A DNA stretch of 64,000 nucleotides, from positions 5,208,001-5,272,000 of the forward strand of contig JAIUSX010000007.1 of the NCBI GenBank assembly GCA_026573805.1, in the 5' to 3' direction. The notes under the pieces were generated by a model. That model searched no databases and was not told where the DNA came from. It saw only the letters and a program-made list of their open reading frames with translations. Shown piece by piece: positions 35,371 through 46,709 of the stretch; position 1 is the first letter of the stretch; each line of letters opens with the position of its first letter. The translations under genes were made by a program, and so were the position numbers. The stretch comes from Hesperophylax magnus. Lineage: Eukaryota > Arthropoda > Insecta > Trichoptera > Limnephilidae.

Positions 35371-35699
35371 ACGGAGAAAAATGATTACTGCCGATTTATT
35401 AAAAAATTCTTAAAATTATTCGTAATCCGGTTAAAACGGGATTGCAGGCCGTTTCCTGTTAAACTTTTAGTACATCCTGCACCATGCCTTGATAATGTAT
35501 TATTACGAAACACGAAAATATATTTATTTTTATGAACACGTGTTCCGACGTCGATATAGTATATTCCATTTTTACTAAACGTTTAAACTTATAAATTCAT
35601 TCGTTAAGGCCCTGCAGTCCCGTTTTTAACCGGATTAAGAATAATTTGAAGAGATTCTTAATAAATCAGCAATATTTTATGTCAGTAAGTTTTTTCCGT
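35371..35699. mobile_element. 329-bp foldback MITE
   Basis: The left arm (ACGGAGAAAA..., GATTTATTAAAAAATTCTTA, AATCCGGTTAAAACGGGATT-GCAGGCC) is repeated inverted at the right (GGCCCTGCAGTCCCG, TTTTTAACCGGATTAAGAAT, ATTCTTAATAAATC, TTTTTTCCGT). Arms are about 60 bp or more. No transposase and no certain target duplication. Confidence 0.7.
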
Positions 35700-36650
35700 A
35701 TAAACATTGCATACTACCAAGGCAGATAATAGTGTAAAATAAAATTAATTATGTAGCTAGTTAGGTACCTATTTAATATGATAGATAACCGGTAGGTGTT
35801 CTTAATAATTATTTTCTATCTATCTTATCAGATGGAGGTGACTGTCTACACGAAATTTCAAAAAACCACCCCTTTTTTTCCTTTTCTCACTCATTAAAGG
35901 TGAATTTTTATATTTCTAGATTCAAAAATAAGAAGAAGGTGACTGTCTACGTGAAATTAAAAGAAAAAATACTCCATTTTCCTAGACCTTTAAACCGAAT
36001 GTTGATACTTCTCGTTGAAATTTTGTTCATACTTGACATTGAAAATATAGGCCCACATTACCAAATATATTCCTAGTTTTAAAATAAAATATAGATGGTA
36101 CATCAATGCAATTGAAAAAAAGAGATTTAAAAAAAGTCCGTTCTTTCGCTAATCCCCTTTTTTGTTCAAAGTTAAGTGTGTCGAGCTGTACTTACGGACT
36201 CACATTCCAAGTAATGGTTTTAATTTTTTCTGATATGTTTTCTATTTCAGTTTTCTCAAAATCATATTATTATTATTTATGTGAATTATTCCCAGTTTAG
36301 GAAGCTCCTGATTATAGGCAAACTTATTAGCAAATTTTCAACTGGGTGTCGATTCTCCAATCCAGGCCGCTCATAATCGTCGTAGAAAGTACATACATTG
36401 GTCGACGTTCTTATTCTTGAGCCAAACGTCAAAAGTCATTCCAGTCGACAGTGAGTGGGTCCAACCACTCGTTCGAGTGGAATAACTTCGTCGAGAATCG
36501 AGGCCCTGATAGGTTTTCTAATATTATTTAAGTTAACGTATCATATCGCATCATTAGGTCAACTACAGCTTGATAGGTTAACATTGAAATTTTTTGATTT
36601 AGTGGATACAAAAATCTATTGATTTAAAAAATATTTTGTAAATCGTTAGT
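35700..36650. other. Intergenic; dispersed repeat at 35835-36040
   Basis: The segment 35835-36040 repeats GGTGACTGTCTACACGAAAT twice and matches 5390-5515. A 64-codon frame at 36106-36300 has no recognised motif. Confidence 0.4.
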
Positions 36651-36664
36651 TCCTCCGATTTATT

Positions 36665-36850
36665 AATGTAGGTACTCGTAAATACAGCACAAAAGCCCCA
36701 ACAGTCCACGGTGGGATACTGACATCTCCAATTAATTACTCGTAAACAGTCTTTTTAAAGGATTACGAAAGAATCAATAAAACCAAAATTAAAAAAAGTA
36801 GATAAGTTCCACAGTCCACGGTGGGATAATGTCGTCGCCAATTAATTTTT
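36665..36850 (-). mobile_element. SINE 3'-end fragments, two partial copies
   Basis: AAATACAGCACAAAAGCCCC and CAGTCCACGGTGGGATACTG at 36680-36725, and CAGTCCACGGTGGGATAATG at 36812-36831, match the 3' part of the SINE-like sequence at 37670-37725, on the minus strand. The LINE at 36852-37660 directly abuts the second copy. Confidence 0.5.
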
Positions 36851-36851
36851 A

Positions 36852-37660
36852 TTTTATTTTTTTTTTTTTTTTATTGAATTTTTTTTTATATATACATGGT
36901 TACATAAAATATTGAAAAATGTATAAAAAATATTGAAATAAATGTACATAATTAAAAAAAATCCCACGAAGGCGAAGCCTGAGTGTGGGTATTATAAGTA
37001 TTTTTATCTTGTGTCTATGGTTTAAGTGGAAATACAATATCAAATATAAATTTAAGTTATTTTAAAAGAGTTACTGTAGAGATGCAATACAAGAAAGTAA
37101 ATCATGAAATATGTAAAAGTTTTAAAATAACACAAAGAATAACGTAAATACTAGTTTTTAAAGAAGAAGAAGAATCTTAAAAAGTGAATAAGCAGACAAA
37201 GCATTACAAACAAAAAAAAAATGTATCCGCTGTTTTTTATGAATGTGAAATAATAAAAAATAATCTCTACATGGATATAAATGTTACAGATAGTTTTATA
37301 AAACTTAAAAGAAAAAAATATCTACTCCAGTGTTTTTTAGCCAAGATTTGATGTACTTTTTAAAAGATTGAAGGTTTACACACGTGTCCCTTTTAAAGGT
37401 TGTACATAAAGAATTATACATTTTTGGAGCAATAAAACTAATATGCCTTTGGGCCAACCTGGTTTTGCAGTGAGGCACAGCATATTCACAAGCGCCATGT
37501 CGTTGGCTGGTACGATTTGAATTTTTAATAAAGTTGTTTGGTCGCGTATAAATAAATTTAAGACATTGAGCACTATAGGTCTGCTTAAGGTCCAAAATTT
37601 CAGTTTCTTGGAACAATTGTTTAGAGGGATAGGAATTAGTTTTTTGGTACATTATTTTAA
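36852..37660 (-). mobile_element. 3'-truncated LINE with reverse-transcriptase C-terminus
   Basis: The minus strand encodes (37305-37660) a run with QLFQETEILDLKQTYSAQC, then KTRLAQRHISFIAPKMYNSL and NLQSFKKYIKSWL, ending at a stop. This pattern is the C-terminal end of non-LTR reverse-transcriptase ORF2 proteins. About 450 bp of 3' UTR follow, then a terminal A-rich tail (plus-strand T-run at 36855-36890). It is 5'-truncated, as usual for LINEs. It interrupts SINE-derived sequence whose pieces lie on both sides. Clade not determined. Confidence 0.6.
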
Positions 37661-37662
37661 TA

Positions 37663-37950
37663 ATTACTCGTAAACACAGCACAAATGCCAAAACAGTCCA
37701 CGGTGGGATAATGGCATCCCCAAATAATTTAGACGATAGGGGAGAGGAAAGTTGAAAGTATCTGGTTGTTCAGATCTGGTTTCGAAAACATGGCTTGAAA
37801 AGGCTTTATCTGTGTTTGGTGACCAGATTTGAACAGCCAGGCATTCCTCTTCCCTACATCGTTCCCCTTCCCTCTTCAGTCTTTCAACATATCCCAATCG
37901 ACATGCCACTGGTTCCGGACATTCACACAGACTCCTAGTGCGAAATTCAA
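37663..37950. mobile_element. SINE fragments in opposite orientations
   Basis: 37670-37725 (AACACAGCACAAATGCC, CAGTCCACGGTGGGATAATG) is a SINE 3' end on the minus strand. 37785-37930 (TGGCTTGAAAAGGCTTTATC, GTGTTTGGTGACCAGAT) is SINE body on the plus strand, comparable with 58990-59060. The inverted join suggests two copies or a rearrangement. Confidence 0.55.
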
Positions 37951-38029
37951 ATATAAAAAAAAACTTTTAAAATCTTTTTTAAAGCGTCTTTTTACTCTTT
38001 AAGATATATTTTTTTGGTTTGACTGAGGA

Positions 38030-38265
38030 TTGTGCCTCCCTTCTCCAGGAATTGGAGTCAACCGCGCTAAAAATCTCGCCAAATGCCGATCGGGTAAGAC
38101 CGACATTAATTTCGTATATTTGCTGAAATATCATCGGATTTTAGAGAAATGCTCAATTAAGTCATAACGAGTCTATCTGCCGAGTTTCAGCTCGATCGGA
38201 TGTCAGGAAGTGGTTTAATTTCTGCTTCCAAGAGTTGCATTCATTCATTCATTCATTCATTCAAA
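38030..38265 (+). mobile_element. RTE-like LINE 3' end with (TTCA)n tail
   Basis: The stretch ends GCCGAGTTTCAGCTCGATCG, GATGTCAGGAAGTGGTTTAA, then TTGCA followed by about five TTCA units (38243-38264). Insect RTE-type LINE 3' UTRs typically read like this and end in a short tandem repeat; this is family knowledge from memory. A similar tail (AGGAAAGTGGTTTAGTTTCC) is at 41190-41240. Confidence 0.5.
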
Positions 38266-38546
38266 GGTGAAATTCAAATAGATGTATTGAAAAAAGCATC
38301 GTTTGGCGTGCATAAATATGTTTGCACATATAAATAAATATTTTAATGCAACTTTTCTGTATAATTTTCTACTTTTAAAATATTAATTTCCTGCAAAACA
38401 ATATCAAAATTCATTACAGCGTAATAAAAAAAATCACCGACCTTAATGTGACACTAGGGTTTAATTACATAACCCCATTCAAAACATACTCAGTGCTCAT
38501 TCCCTTGTTTTTAAACAGAAGTATGCTGCGTGGGAAAAGTCTAGAC

Positions 38547-40527
38547 CAGAGATGGGCAAACTTTTTAAGGAAAGGGCCAGATAAAATAAAAAAATTATCT
38601 AGGCGGGCCGGAAAAAAAATTTAATGAAATAATTTTTTATAAGTGATATATTTATTTTTTAATTTTTACATCATACATAATATTGAGTACATTATATGCT
38701 AAAATGGTAAAAAAGTAACAAAAATTTATTATTCTTTAGAAGAGTATGAAGGCGTATGTGACAGATGAAACTGTGGCTGAGCTTCTAAAAGTTTATCATA
38801 ATCTGGTAAAAACTAGGATGAGCTGATTCGCAGTAGTGAAGCTAAATGGTGGTTAGTCAATCGGTTCCTAACACTGTTTTTGCGAAGCTTCATAGTAGAA
38901 ACATTCACAGATGTAGGAAGATGCAAACATCGCAATTATCTTCTGAGTGTGAGATTTCAGGTTTGGGAAACTTGATTTTGACAGGGGCTTGTAGAACTCA
39001 ATTTTGGAAACGTTGAGAAACAGTTGCTTCAATTCAGTGTTACATTGCAACTCAATCAATTCGAGCTGCAATTCTGGTTTTACTGATTCACAATCCATAT
39101 TAAATGGCATGCTAAAAATGTCCAGGTCCTGTTCTATAACTTTGAAGTCTTGGAATCTTCGTTCAAATTCTTCATAAAGATATTTCACGCTTTTCTCATA
39201 GTTCTTAAGTTGGTCCTCCCTAACTGCAATAGTTTTTAGTCTTGGAAAATGGGTAAACTCTTTCTTGACTAGTTGTTTAGAAAATAGATTCAATTGCATT
39301 TTGAAACTCCTGATATGACCCCAAATATTATTGATTAATTGATTTCTTCCCTGGAGTTTAAGGTTCAATTTATTGATGTGACTGAGAAGATCTATAAAAA
39401 ATGCAAAGTCTGAAAGCCATACAATATCTTTCATATGTTCACATTCATCCATTCCTTTTTCTTCCATGAAAGAGATTATTTCGTCTTTTAAATCCCAAAC
39501 TCGTTCGAAAACTCGACCTGCACTGAGCCACCTTACTTTAGTGTAGTAATACATCAGAATACTCAGACTGCAATGAGTCAAGAAACTCTCGAAATTGTCT
39601 ATGATTGAGTGCTCGTGAACGAATGCTATTAACAAGCTTAATAACAACATCAAGCACATGTTTCATGTCTAGAGCAGATTTACACAGAGCTTTTTAATGT
39701 ATGATACAATGAAGAAACACAGCTTCGTTCCCAGGAAATGATTCCTTAAACATGCCTACGAAACCAGATTTCGTCCCTGTCATATTCGGTGCTCCATCAG
39801 TAGTGATGTTACAAATTTTGGTCAAAGGTACTTTCAAAGACGTGATAGTTTCTTGAAATTCTTGAAAAATGTCTGATCCTTTGGTCGTTCCCTTTAATGA
39901 ACGCATGCAAGCTAATTCTTCAGTAACACAAAAGTTGTCATCAACACCTCTATGTTGTCATCATCAGTATATTTCCAAGTCTACTCATCTTTAAAAATAC
40001 GACATTCTGAATCAACTACGTTTTTTACTTGCCATTGTAACGATCAAAAATGTCAAAAACACTACCAAAAAAGCACAACCATAGAAACACAAGCCAGGCA
40101 TACAGCCGCAGAGGTGACTCGACACTGACTACGCACGCGACGTCGCATCGTGACTGTCCGAACTACACTGATGAACATTGAACGATTGAACACTGACCTC
40201 GACAACAGAGGAAACGAAAATGGTAGCGCCCGATTCGTCCCGAACTTAGCCGAGCAACACACGCATTGCACTTCACATCGCCATGCATTTGCCATGCTAC
40301 CGATCTGCAAAGCGCGAGGTTGTGTGCAAACTAATATTAGATGCAATAATACCGTACTTAAAACACAATGAGAAGGAAACCGTTAAGTATTCTATTCTAT
40401 CTACGTAGAAAATACATTTTGTTCAATTGGTAAATTGTGGTAGGGTTATTCAAAACAATGTCGCGGGCCGGATTGACTAGCCTGGCGGGCCGGACTTGGC
40501 CCGCGGGCCGTACTTTGCCCATCACTG
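38547..40527 (-). mobile_element. hAT transposon, 1,981 bp, perfect 8-bp target duplication
   Basis: The left end CAGAGATGGGCAAACT and the right end AGTACTTTGCCCATCACTG (on the plus strand) are inverted repeats. Internal GC-rich words near both ends (GGCGGGCCGG, GCGGGCC) resemble ends of Charlie-type hAT elements. The 8-bp sequence GTCTAGAC lies on both sides (38539-38546 and 40528-40535), so the insertion boundaries are exact. It contains a broken transposase gene read leftwards. The right part (40050-40370) is GC-richer and probably holds the element's promoter. The intact duplication points to a fairly recent insertion, although the transposase can no longer work. Confidence 0.92.
38729..40035 (-). 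pseudogene. hAT transposase (GTF2IRD2/ZBED5-like), broken
   Basis: From the ATG at 40033-40035 the reading starts MASKKR and reaches RIFKDE. An internal deletion then joins it to a stretch with TEELACMRSLKGTTKGS and the RNase-H-fold core NITTDGAPNMTGTKSGFVG, which carries the conserved DGAPNM of this transposase family. A TAA at about 39693 replaces the Gln expected after FLHCIIH. The reading resumes at ALCKSALDMKHVLDVV, shifts frame near 39540, and continues as TKVRWLSAGRVFERV to the C-terminal dimerisation region. There it shifts again (MKLRKNSVRNRLTNHHL) and meets another stop before ending at 38729. With several stops, frameshifts and a missing middle it cannot make active transposase. 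Confidence 0.85.
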
Positions 40528-40535
40528 GTCTAGAC

Positions 40536-42740
40536 TCTATAGACTATATTGAGCGACACTGTAACCGAACCCTCGGCGCCAACTATATCGATTGCTGAAC
40601 CAGCAGACCACTGGTCTAGCGGGCACAGATTAACCCATAACAACATATGATAGTTGATTGTGCAGAATTATTAGATTAATGGGAACGGCCCTTTTAATAA
40701 AAATCTTAAATTTGAATTTGAGTTCAAAATACCCAACAAAACTGAAATTATTTTAATGCAAAGGTATAGCAAATATTTAGTACGGATATGTACTTCTTTA
40801 TTCATTTGTGTTTTAATTCTATATAAATAAAAAATGTATATATCCCCACTAGAAATTTTCTAAACCTTTGGATTAAAAAATAATTTTTCAGTTTGTTTGG
40901 TCATTATGGTGTCAAATTCAAATTTAAGTTATATATGAAAAGGCCACCGTAAAGAAAAAGCCTCTGACAATTTGCAACCGATTACATGTGATCCTGAATA
41001 AATTATCTGGTTTTAAACGTATTTCAATATAAAATACTGTTACCATTGTTTTAAAAGACCTTCTAAAATGATTTGTATCTACCTGGCTTCGTCCGATATA
41101 ACAATCAGAGAATAGTTTCATTGACGATCACAGTTATAGAGTAGGTATTTGACAGAATGTAGTGTCATTGACAACGAGACGTAGAGAGAGTAGGAAAGTG
41201 GTTTAGTTTCCGTTTGCAAGATATGAATTGATTCATTAATTAGCAAAAAAATGGAAATTCAAGTAGATGTAAGTATTTACAAATATTACCTTACATTAAA
41301 ATGCTAATAAATTCTTATAGAAAAATATGTTTCACACGTAGAAGGAAAAATCAAATAATGATAATAATGAAATAATCCAATCGATAAAACTCTATTTAAC
41401 GTAATCGAAAAAGCACGTGTAATCTGTTTATAATAACAAGATAACTTCACGGAAACATGTTTCGAAGAATATGGCGTACGTTACGTTGGAATGCATAGGA
41501 ATTTTCTTAGAATCTTTATCCGGCCTAACCACTTTAATTCGATCGCGCTGGGCGGAACAGTTTCGCGGAACGGAACAACGAAGAAACGTGCCTACGTAGA
41601 ATATTACGGAAGGAAGCCGGATGGTGACGCATCGCATGGCCTTATTAGGTAAAGTAGGGACGTAACGTCTGTGTTCTCGGAACTGTTACTTGGAACGTAT
41701 TCGCTAGGTACGTAGACCGTGTGAAAAAGAACGCAGCGACCGGAACAGTTTCGCTGAATTTCTACGGAAATAGGCCGGATAAAAATGACTCATGCTCAGT
41801 TTCGACCACTGACGAGATAAGGCTATACATAATTGTGTTGTGGGCGTGTCCGTGTGCCCGAAGTCAGGTTGATTTTATCTTAATTTTGGTGGAATGAATT
41901 GATCAAATATTTTAACGGATATTCGCGTAGTAGCCGAAATGTGATAACTAAATTTGCGACATTTGTTGTATTTTAAATTTGTATATTGTGTAAATAAAAG
42001 TGTGTGATTCTAGGTATTTTATTTTCAGTGTTTTGGGCAGAAAATAGTCTCTGTTTTCTATCAACCGATTATCATTAAAATAAGAAAAAAATCAAAACAA
42101 GACGATTAAAATAAATCTTAATCACAAAGTTTGAGCTCTGGCATCATGAAATTTTCACAACCCTTCTGTCTGGAATAATTTCTAGGTTAATGCAACTATT
42201 TTCATGATATAACTATATTTCCATATTGAGTTGTGGGTACTTAAAAAAATTAAAATTTCGAATCAAATGTAAGACCAAGGTCGAAGAATAAGAATAATAC
42301 TTTTTTGTTAGTGAAGAATACGTATTATCGCTAAAAGAGTAAGAGAATCAACCCATAGACCCCGGCCTTGTATGGATTACGTTTGCAGGAAACCGAACAC
42401 CTAGGTAAATGCCATAAATAATATTAAAAAACCTATGAAATTTTCATTTATATTTGATGCCACGATTAAAAAGAAATTAATGAATTGAAAATTATCACGT
42501 GTTAGGTTTTTTCCATTGCGTCACTTATAAGATAAAAAATGACGATGCTTTCCAATGGTAATTTTACGAGCATAAAAAACATTGTTCAAAAATCTGGTCA
42601 GCTCTGGTATCGTGAAATTTCCACAGCCTTTCTGACTAGAATTTACGGATCAACACATCTATTTTCGGGTAGCACATTTTCCACCGTTTGCTTTGAAATA
42701 TGGATTGAATTTTTGAAAAAAATTAAACATACTGCCATAC
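40536..42740. other. Intergenic; LINE tail and a duplicated segment
   Basis: About 41190-41240 resembles an RTE-type LINE 3' end. The segment 41540-41630 (GGAACAGTTTCGCGGAA, GGAAGCCGGATGGTGACGC) is repeated with divergence at 41738-41800 (GGAACAGTTTCGCTGAA, AGGCCGGATAAAAATGAC). 42127-42215 and 42590-42665 share CTCTGGCATCATGAAATTTT-type words. No exon was found. Confidence 0.4.
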
Positions 42741-42744
42741 ATTT

Positions 42745-42972
42745 TACTCGATCGTGCCACGTCTTCCTCGGGCGTCCCCGACTAAAATATAATTCCAACT
42801 TTTTTTTCCATACTACAATATTGAAAAAAAAAAATAATTATTTTCCCATACAAAAAAATCAACTTTGTTACCTACCTTAAAACGTTGGAATTTCGTAAAA
42901 ATGTAATTATATTTTTTACTTCTATCACGTAGAATCACCACCCGAAGTTATGTACTTTACCCCCGAACACCA
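42745..42972 (-). mobile_element. LINE scrap followed by GGTGTCC-type MITE, copy 3
   Basis: 42745-42782 on the minus strand (GGGGACGCCCGAGGAAGACG) matches the GRPRKTWHDQ coding part of the LINE relic at 51590-51900. 42795-42972 ends in TTTACCCCCGAACACCATG, a right end of the MITE family at 46469-46707, with an internal AGAATCACC word; its left end is lost. Confidence 0.5.
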
Positions 42973-42984
42973 TGTATATAACGC

Positions 42985-43490
42985 ATTAGGGTAGTTACCT
43001 AATCGACAACACAAGATCCGGGAATTTACGGAAACATATTTTTCCCAGTACTCCAGAAAAGTTTTGTTTTTCTGAACCATTTCCCGCGCTCTTGTAATTC
43101 ACATTTCAAGGAATTGACTTCGGAGACAATTTTCATAAACAAGAAATATAATTATATTATAAGGTCTTGGCGCTACTGAGGAAGATTGGAAGACGACCAA
43201 ATAAATTCCCCGAACTGTATTTTTTTGCTGCCACGATTGATTGTTGTTTGATAAAATATTCCGCTCCGGGAGCCAAACATTCCTGTATTTCTCGGCGGGA
43301 TGAGTTTCTAGGAGATGAGGTCATCCTCATCCGATGTTCTTCCGAGATTCTCGGAATTTCCGGGCCGCTACTTCCGAATTACTTATTCTGTTTTTCTGAC
43401 TACACCTCATCACAATTTACGGACTGCCGTTTTTTTCACGGAATTTCTATCTATTCTATAATGTTATAAGATAATATTTTCACATAATGT
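42985..43490. other. Intergenic; GC-richer patch
   Basis: A 100-codon open frame at 43167-43469 lies in a patch with GGGATGAGTTTCTAGGAGAT and repeated TTCCGAGAT/CTCGGAATTTCCG words. No domain or splice pattern was recognised, so it is not called a gene. Confidence 0.3.
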
Positions 43491-43491
43491 T

Positions 43492-44690
43492 CATGTTAAC
43501 TAACCAACCATCGCGTCGTTTCCCGCAGGGGTAGGCAGAGAGGACGAACCACCAAACAACTCTGTCTTGGCACACACTACATGCCTGATTCATACATATT
43601 ATTCTGTTATTCCGACTCTTGACATGGCCCGACTCAAGTATATGGTCCACTTGATCGTGGCATATCTTCCTTGGGCATCTACGACTTCTTCTACAATTCA
43701 CATTCGCGTCAAATATTCTCCTAACACTCATTTCCTCGTTCTTTGTCTTCTTCATTACAATGACATTAGCCTTGCATTCTTTGCGGATCTCCACACTTCA
43801 CACGATCATACATGATTGTATCACACATACGCCTCTGGGATCTCATTTCTACAGCATTCGTCCTTCCTCTGCCATTTCCATGCCTCACTGCCATCAGAGA
43901 TGTGCAAAATGGGTACCCAAAACCATTTGAAATGCAAAATGGAAATGGGTCAAAACTTATCCATTTGAAAATGCAAAACGGTGTTTAGAAAAGCATTTCA
44001 AATGCAAAATGCAAAATAACTATTTTCAAAATGGTTTCTCAGGTCAAACAATTAAAATAATTATAGAATTTTTAAACAATTTTGTCATTTAATAATGGAT
44101 ATCAATGTAGAACAAACATATTACATGATGGTAAATCCAAAAACACCACGACTACAGATTATGAAACCACAAAAAATTTGCGCGGGACTAATGTTGCCAA
44201 CGTAAAAACATAGAAACTGCTATCTAACGTTTAATATTACAGCGTCATGACCCCATGTTCAGTATTTGAATCAGTATTTTTTGTAATGGTATCACTCAAT
44301 TGCCAGGGCTTCTACCAGGGAGTAACTTCACAAATGGAAATTATCTCTCATAGCGAGGTTGAGGACCGACTGATATTTGGGGTTTATGAAAAAAAGATGA
44401 GTGGAGATAGCAGGAAGAATGTTGCAAAAAAGCATTTAAAATGGAAAATGCATTGAGAAAAGCATTTAAAATGTAAAATGGTTTTTAGAAAAGCATTTAA
44501 AATGCAAAATGGAAAATACCCATTTTGCATTTCCATTTGAAATGGATTTATTTGAAATAAAGCACATCTCTGACTGCCATATATCAGGGTACGTACAAGT
44601 ACTCCACTGTGGACTGCTAGCTTCGCTTCTTTGGACATTTTTTTTTGTTATTCCGCGATGATAGATGTCTATGTCCTAAGGATAACCCCC
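43492..44690 (-). mobile_element. LINE relic (reverse-transcriptase C-terminus) split by a hAT element
   Basis: The minus strand encodes RRCPRKICHDQVDHILESGH, then VKSRNNRIICMNQACSVCQD and VLSAYPCGKRRDGW, the C-terminal end seen in RTE/CR1-like endonuclease-reverse transcriptases. A second, independent copy is at 51590-51900. The relic continues upstream to about 43894 and resumes after the hAT element at 44573. It has frameshifts and is not functional. Confidence 0.6.
43895..44572. mobile_element. Non-autonomous hAT element, 678 bp, 8-bp duplication
   Basis: The terminal inverted repeats CAGAGATGTGC and GCACATCTCTG are perfect. Both sides carry ACTGCCAT (43887-43894 and 44573-44580). Subterminal regions repeat AAAATGCAAAATGG-type words many times in both orientations, a usual place for hAT transposase binding sites. 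The middle has no transposase; open frames there (44247-44456, 44384-44638) are by-products. It sits inside the LINE relic. Confidence 0.9.
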
Positions 44691-44694
44691 GGGT

Positions 44695-45415
44695 ACACGT
44701 GAGATAGTATTTTTATATTTCTCTTATCAAACTCTATTGTAAAACTTTCGATTTGTCATCATATCTTTTATACTTCTCCATGTACACCTTTTATCGCTGA
44801 ATTAATTTAGCTACGTTCTGTAAAACACCCAATCTGGCGTAATAAGTTTGCTAAATACAAACATGCTTTACAACAAACATTTCATGTTTATTTTTACTAA
44901 TATCAACAAAGTTACTTCACATTGCTCTGTAACTACTTTCAGTATATTAAGTACTTATCTTGTACTCTTGTTATTATATAATAGTTATTTAACTCTTTTG
45001 TACAACATAACTCTCTATGATAACTTTTATTGTACCTGCTTATATTGTTCATACTTGTAATATACATTTATTGTACTCCTGAATACTTACTTTTAACAAT
45101 GTTTATAGGTAAATGCCTTCATAGCGTGAATAAATATCATCAACATTCCTCATCGCTCGATGAATCATCAAGTCTACACTGATAAAATTAGGCAATTTAC
45201 GTAAATTTAAGCAAGATGATTTCATACCAAAATTTCTTTGTCCATACGAATCCAGACACTTTGTGATGTGACATTACAATTTAAAATAAAATAATAACTT
45301 AGTACACACCACATTATTTATTGTAATTTATGCCGACCGGGATTCGCTACAACCGTACCATCTATACTAGGCAATACAATAATAAAATTACTAAAATCTA
45401 TTAGAAGTAACATGT
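44695..45415. other. Intergenic, nothing recognised
   Basis: AT-rich sequence. A 70-codon frame at 44848-45060 is hydrophobic and low in complexity, with no supporting context. Confidence 0.3.
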
Positions 45416-45420
45416 GTTAA

Positions 45421-45893
45421 GGCGATGCACTACGTAGTAATGCAAAATCATGTGTTTTTGATTTGAAAATTTGGTCACCTAGAAATGTTTCAGATGCTTT
45501 AATTAAATACTGCGAGTAGAATACATCTTGGCCTTTGAAATAATGGAGTATTTTTTAGATAAGTCTTTTTATAAGCCCAGAAAAAATAATGTAAAGGCCT
45601 ATGAAAACTGCTTTAAAGTTCAGAATCTCCTACTTACGAAGCCGTTTTCGGTTATGATTTTATTATATAATGTGGCAAATTAAGTTATTTATAAAATGAT
45701 CGGAAAAAAAATAAATATTTATGCCTGAACATCCACAAAATAAAACAAAAGGCACTTTTTTGCCATGTTTTTTCTTGGATAAATCAAAACAGGCGGATGG
45801 TGTTAAGCGGGAATTTAAACCTTATCGCCATCTACGTAAGGGGTGTTATTGATAGTTGCTCGATTTAAAATATTACACTACGTAGTGCATCGC
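45421..45893 (+). mobile_element. TTAA-type MITE, copy A
   Basis: The left end TTAA|GGCGATGCACTACGTAG and the right end CTACGTAGTGCATCGC are inverted repeats of about 18 bp. The right TTAA has mutated (GTGTATA). The body matches 48269-48745 in inverse orientation and parts of 6668-6987 and 62873-63535. A TTAA target suggests piggyBac-type mobilisation, but the terminal bases GGCGATGC differ from the usual CCY start, so the superfamily is uncertain. Confidence 0.8.
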
Positions 45894-45899
45894 GTGTAT

Positions 45900-46465
45900 A
45901 TATGTATATGTTAAGCTTTCACTTAGGGTTGCAAAAAATTAGGTTGAGCTCCTCCAGTGGACGAGAAAGTAGGAGTAGGCAGAGGATTGGGAAGAGAGAG
46001 TTCTTTGTCAATAAGGAACAACCCAAATATTTGACTTTTATTTAGGTTGATTTGGTTGTTTATGACTTTGTTATTAATGGTTTTGACTTTCCGTAATTTT
46101 AGTGTCTTCAAGTTATCCATTCTGATCCCTATTCAGTTTTTTTTTATGTAGTAAACCGACCCCTGACTGTCATGCAATAATTATTTACGAAGTTAAATGT
46201 TTAATTTGATATGTGGCACTACTTTCGCCGCGGCGACAAAAAAGGAAGGATTATGTGGCCGAATTAGCTAGCTTAAATTATAGCAAGGATTCACGCACTT
46301 AGCGAGCATAAAGACAACGAACATATCAGCCCTTAGAGCTTTTGTATTTGAATTTATACAGGATGTATCTTGAATAGGGCTCATTGTACCAAGTGGAACT
46401 CACAGGATTCTTGTGCGGTAATCACATAATATATAAATATATCTTTAAGCACTTGCGGGAGTATT
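45900..46465. other. Intergenic; unrecognised open frame
   Basis: A 65-codon minus-strand frame (45923-46120) has ordinary composition (QINLNKSQIFGLFLIDKEL) but no recognised domain, and its end coincides with no splice site I trust. It may be a LINE remnant. Confidence 0.25.
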
Positions 46466-46468
46466 ATA

Positions 46469-46707
46469 CAGGGTGTGCGGGGGTAAATTGCGCTAACTTG
46501 GTGGTGATTCTACATAAAAAAATAAATAATTTTATTCGAAATTTCAATGTTTTTTTTCCCATACAAAAATATTTTCCATAGGAAAATATTTACTTTCCCA
46601 TACAATCAATTCATCCTTTTATTTATCTAAAAACTACCCTAAAACATTAAAGTTTCGAAAAAAGTTATCATCCCCGAAGTTAGAGCACTTTACCCCCGGA
46701 CACCCTG
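46469..46707. mobile_element. MITE with CAGGGTGTNCGGGGGTAAA ends, copy 2
   Basis: The left end CAGGGTGTGCGGGGGTAAAT-TGCGCTAACTT is inverted at the right as AAGTTAGAGCACTTTACCCC-CGGACACCCTG. The inside contains the palindromic TTTTCCATAGGAAAA. Same family as 20677-20929 and the right part of 42795-42972. Confidence 0.8.
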
Positions 46708-46709
46708 CA

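Noticed and set aside
38868..39659. 263-residue frame taken as an intact gene
   Set aside because: It is one frame of a broken hAT transposase; its first 38 or so codons before TKVRWLS are the wrong frame.
43167..43469. 100-residue open frame in a GC-richer patch
   Set aside because: No domain, no start context and no neighbouring splice sites; probably chance.
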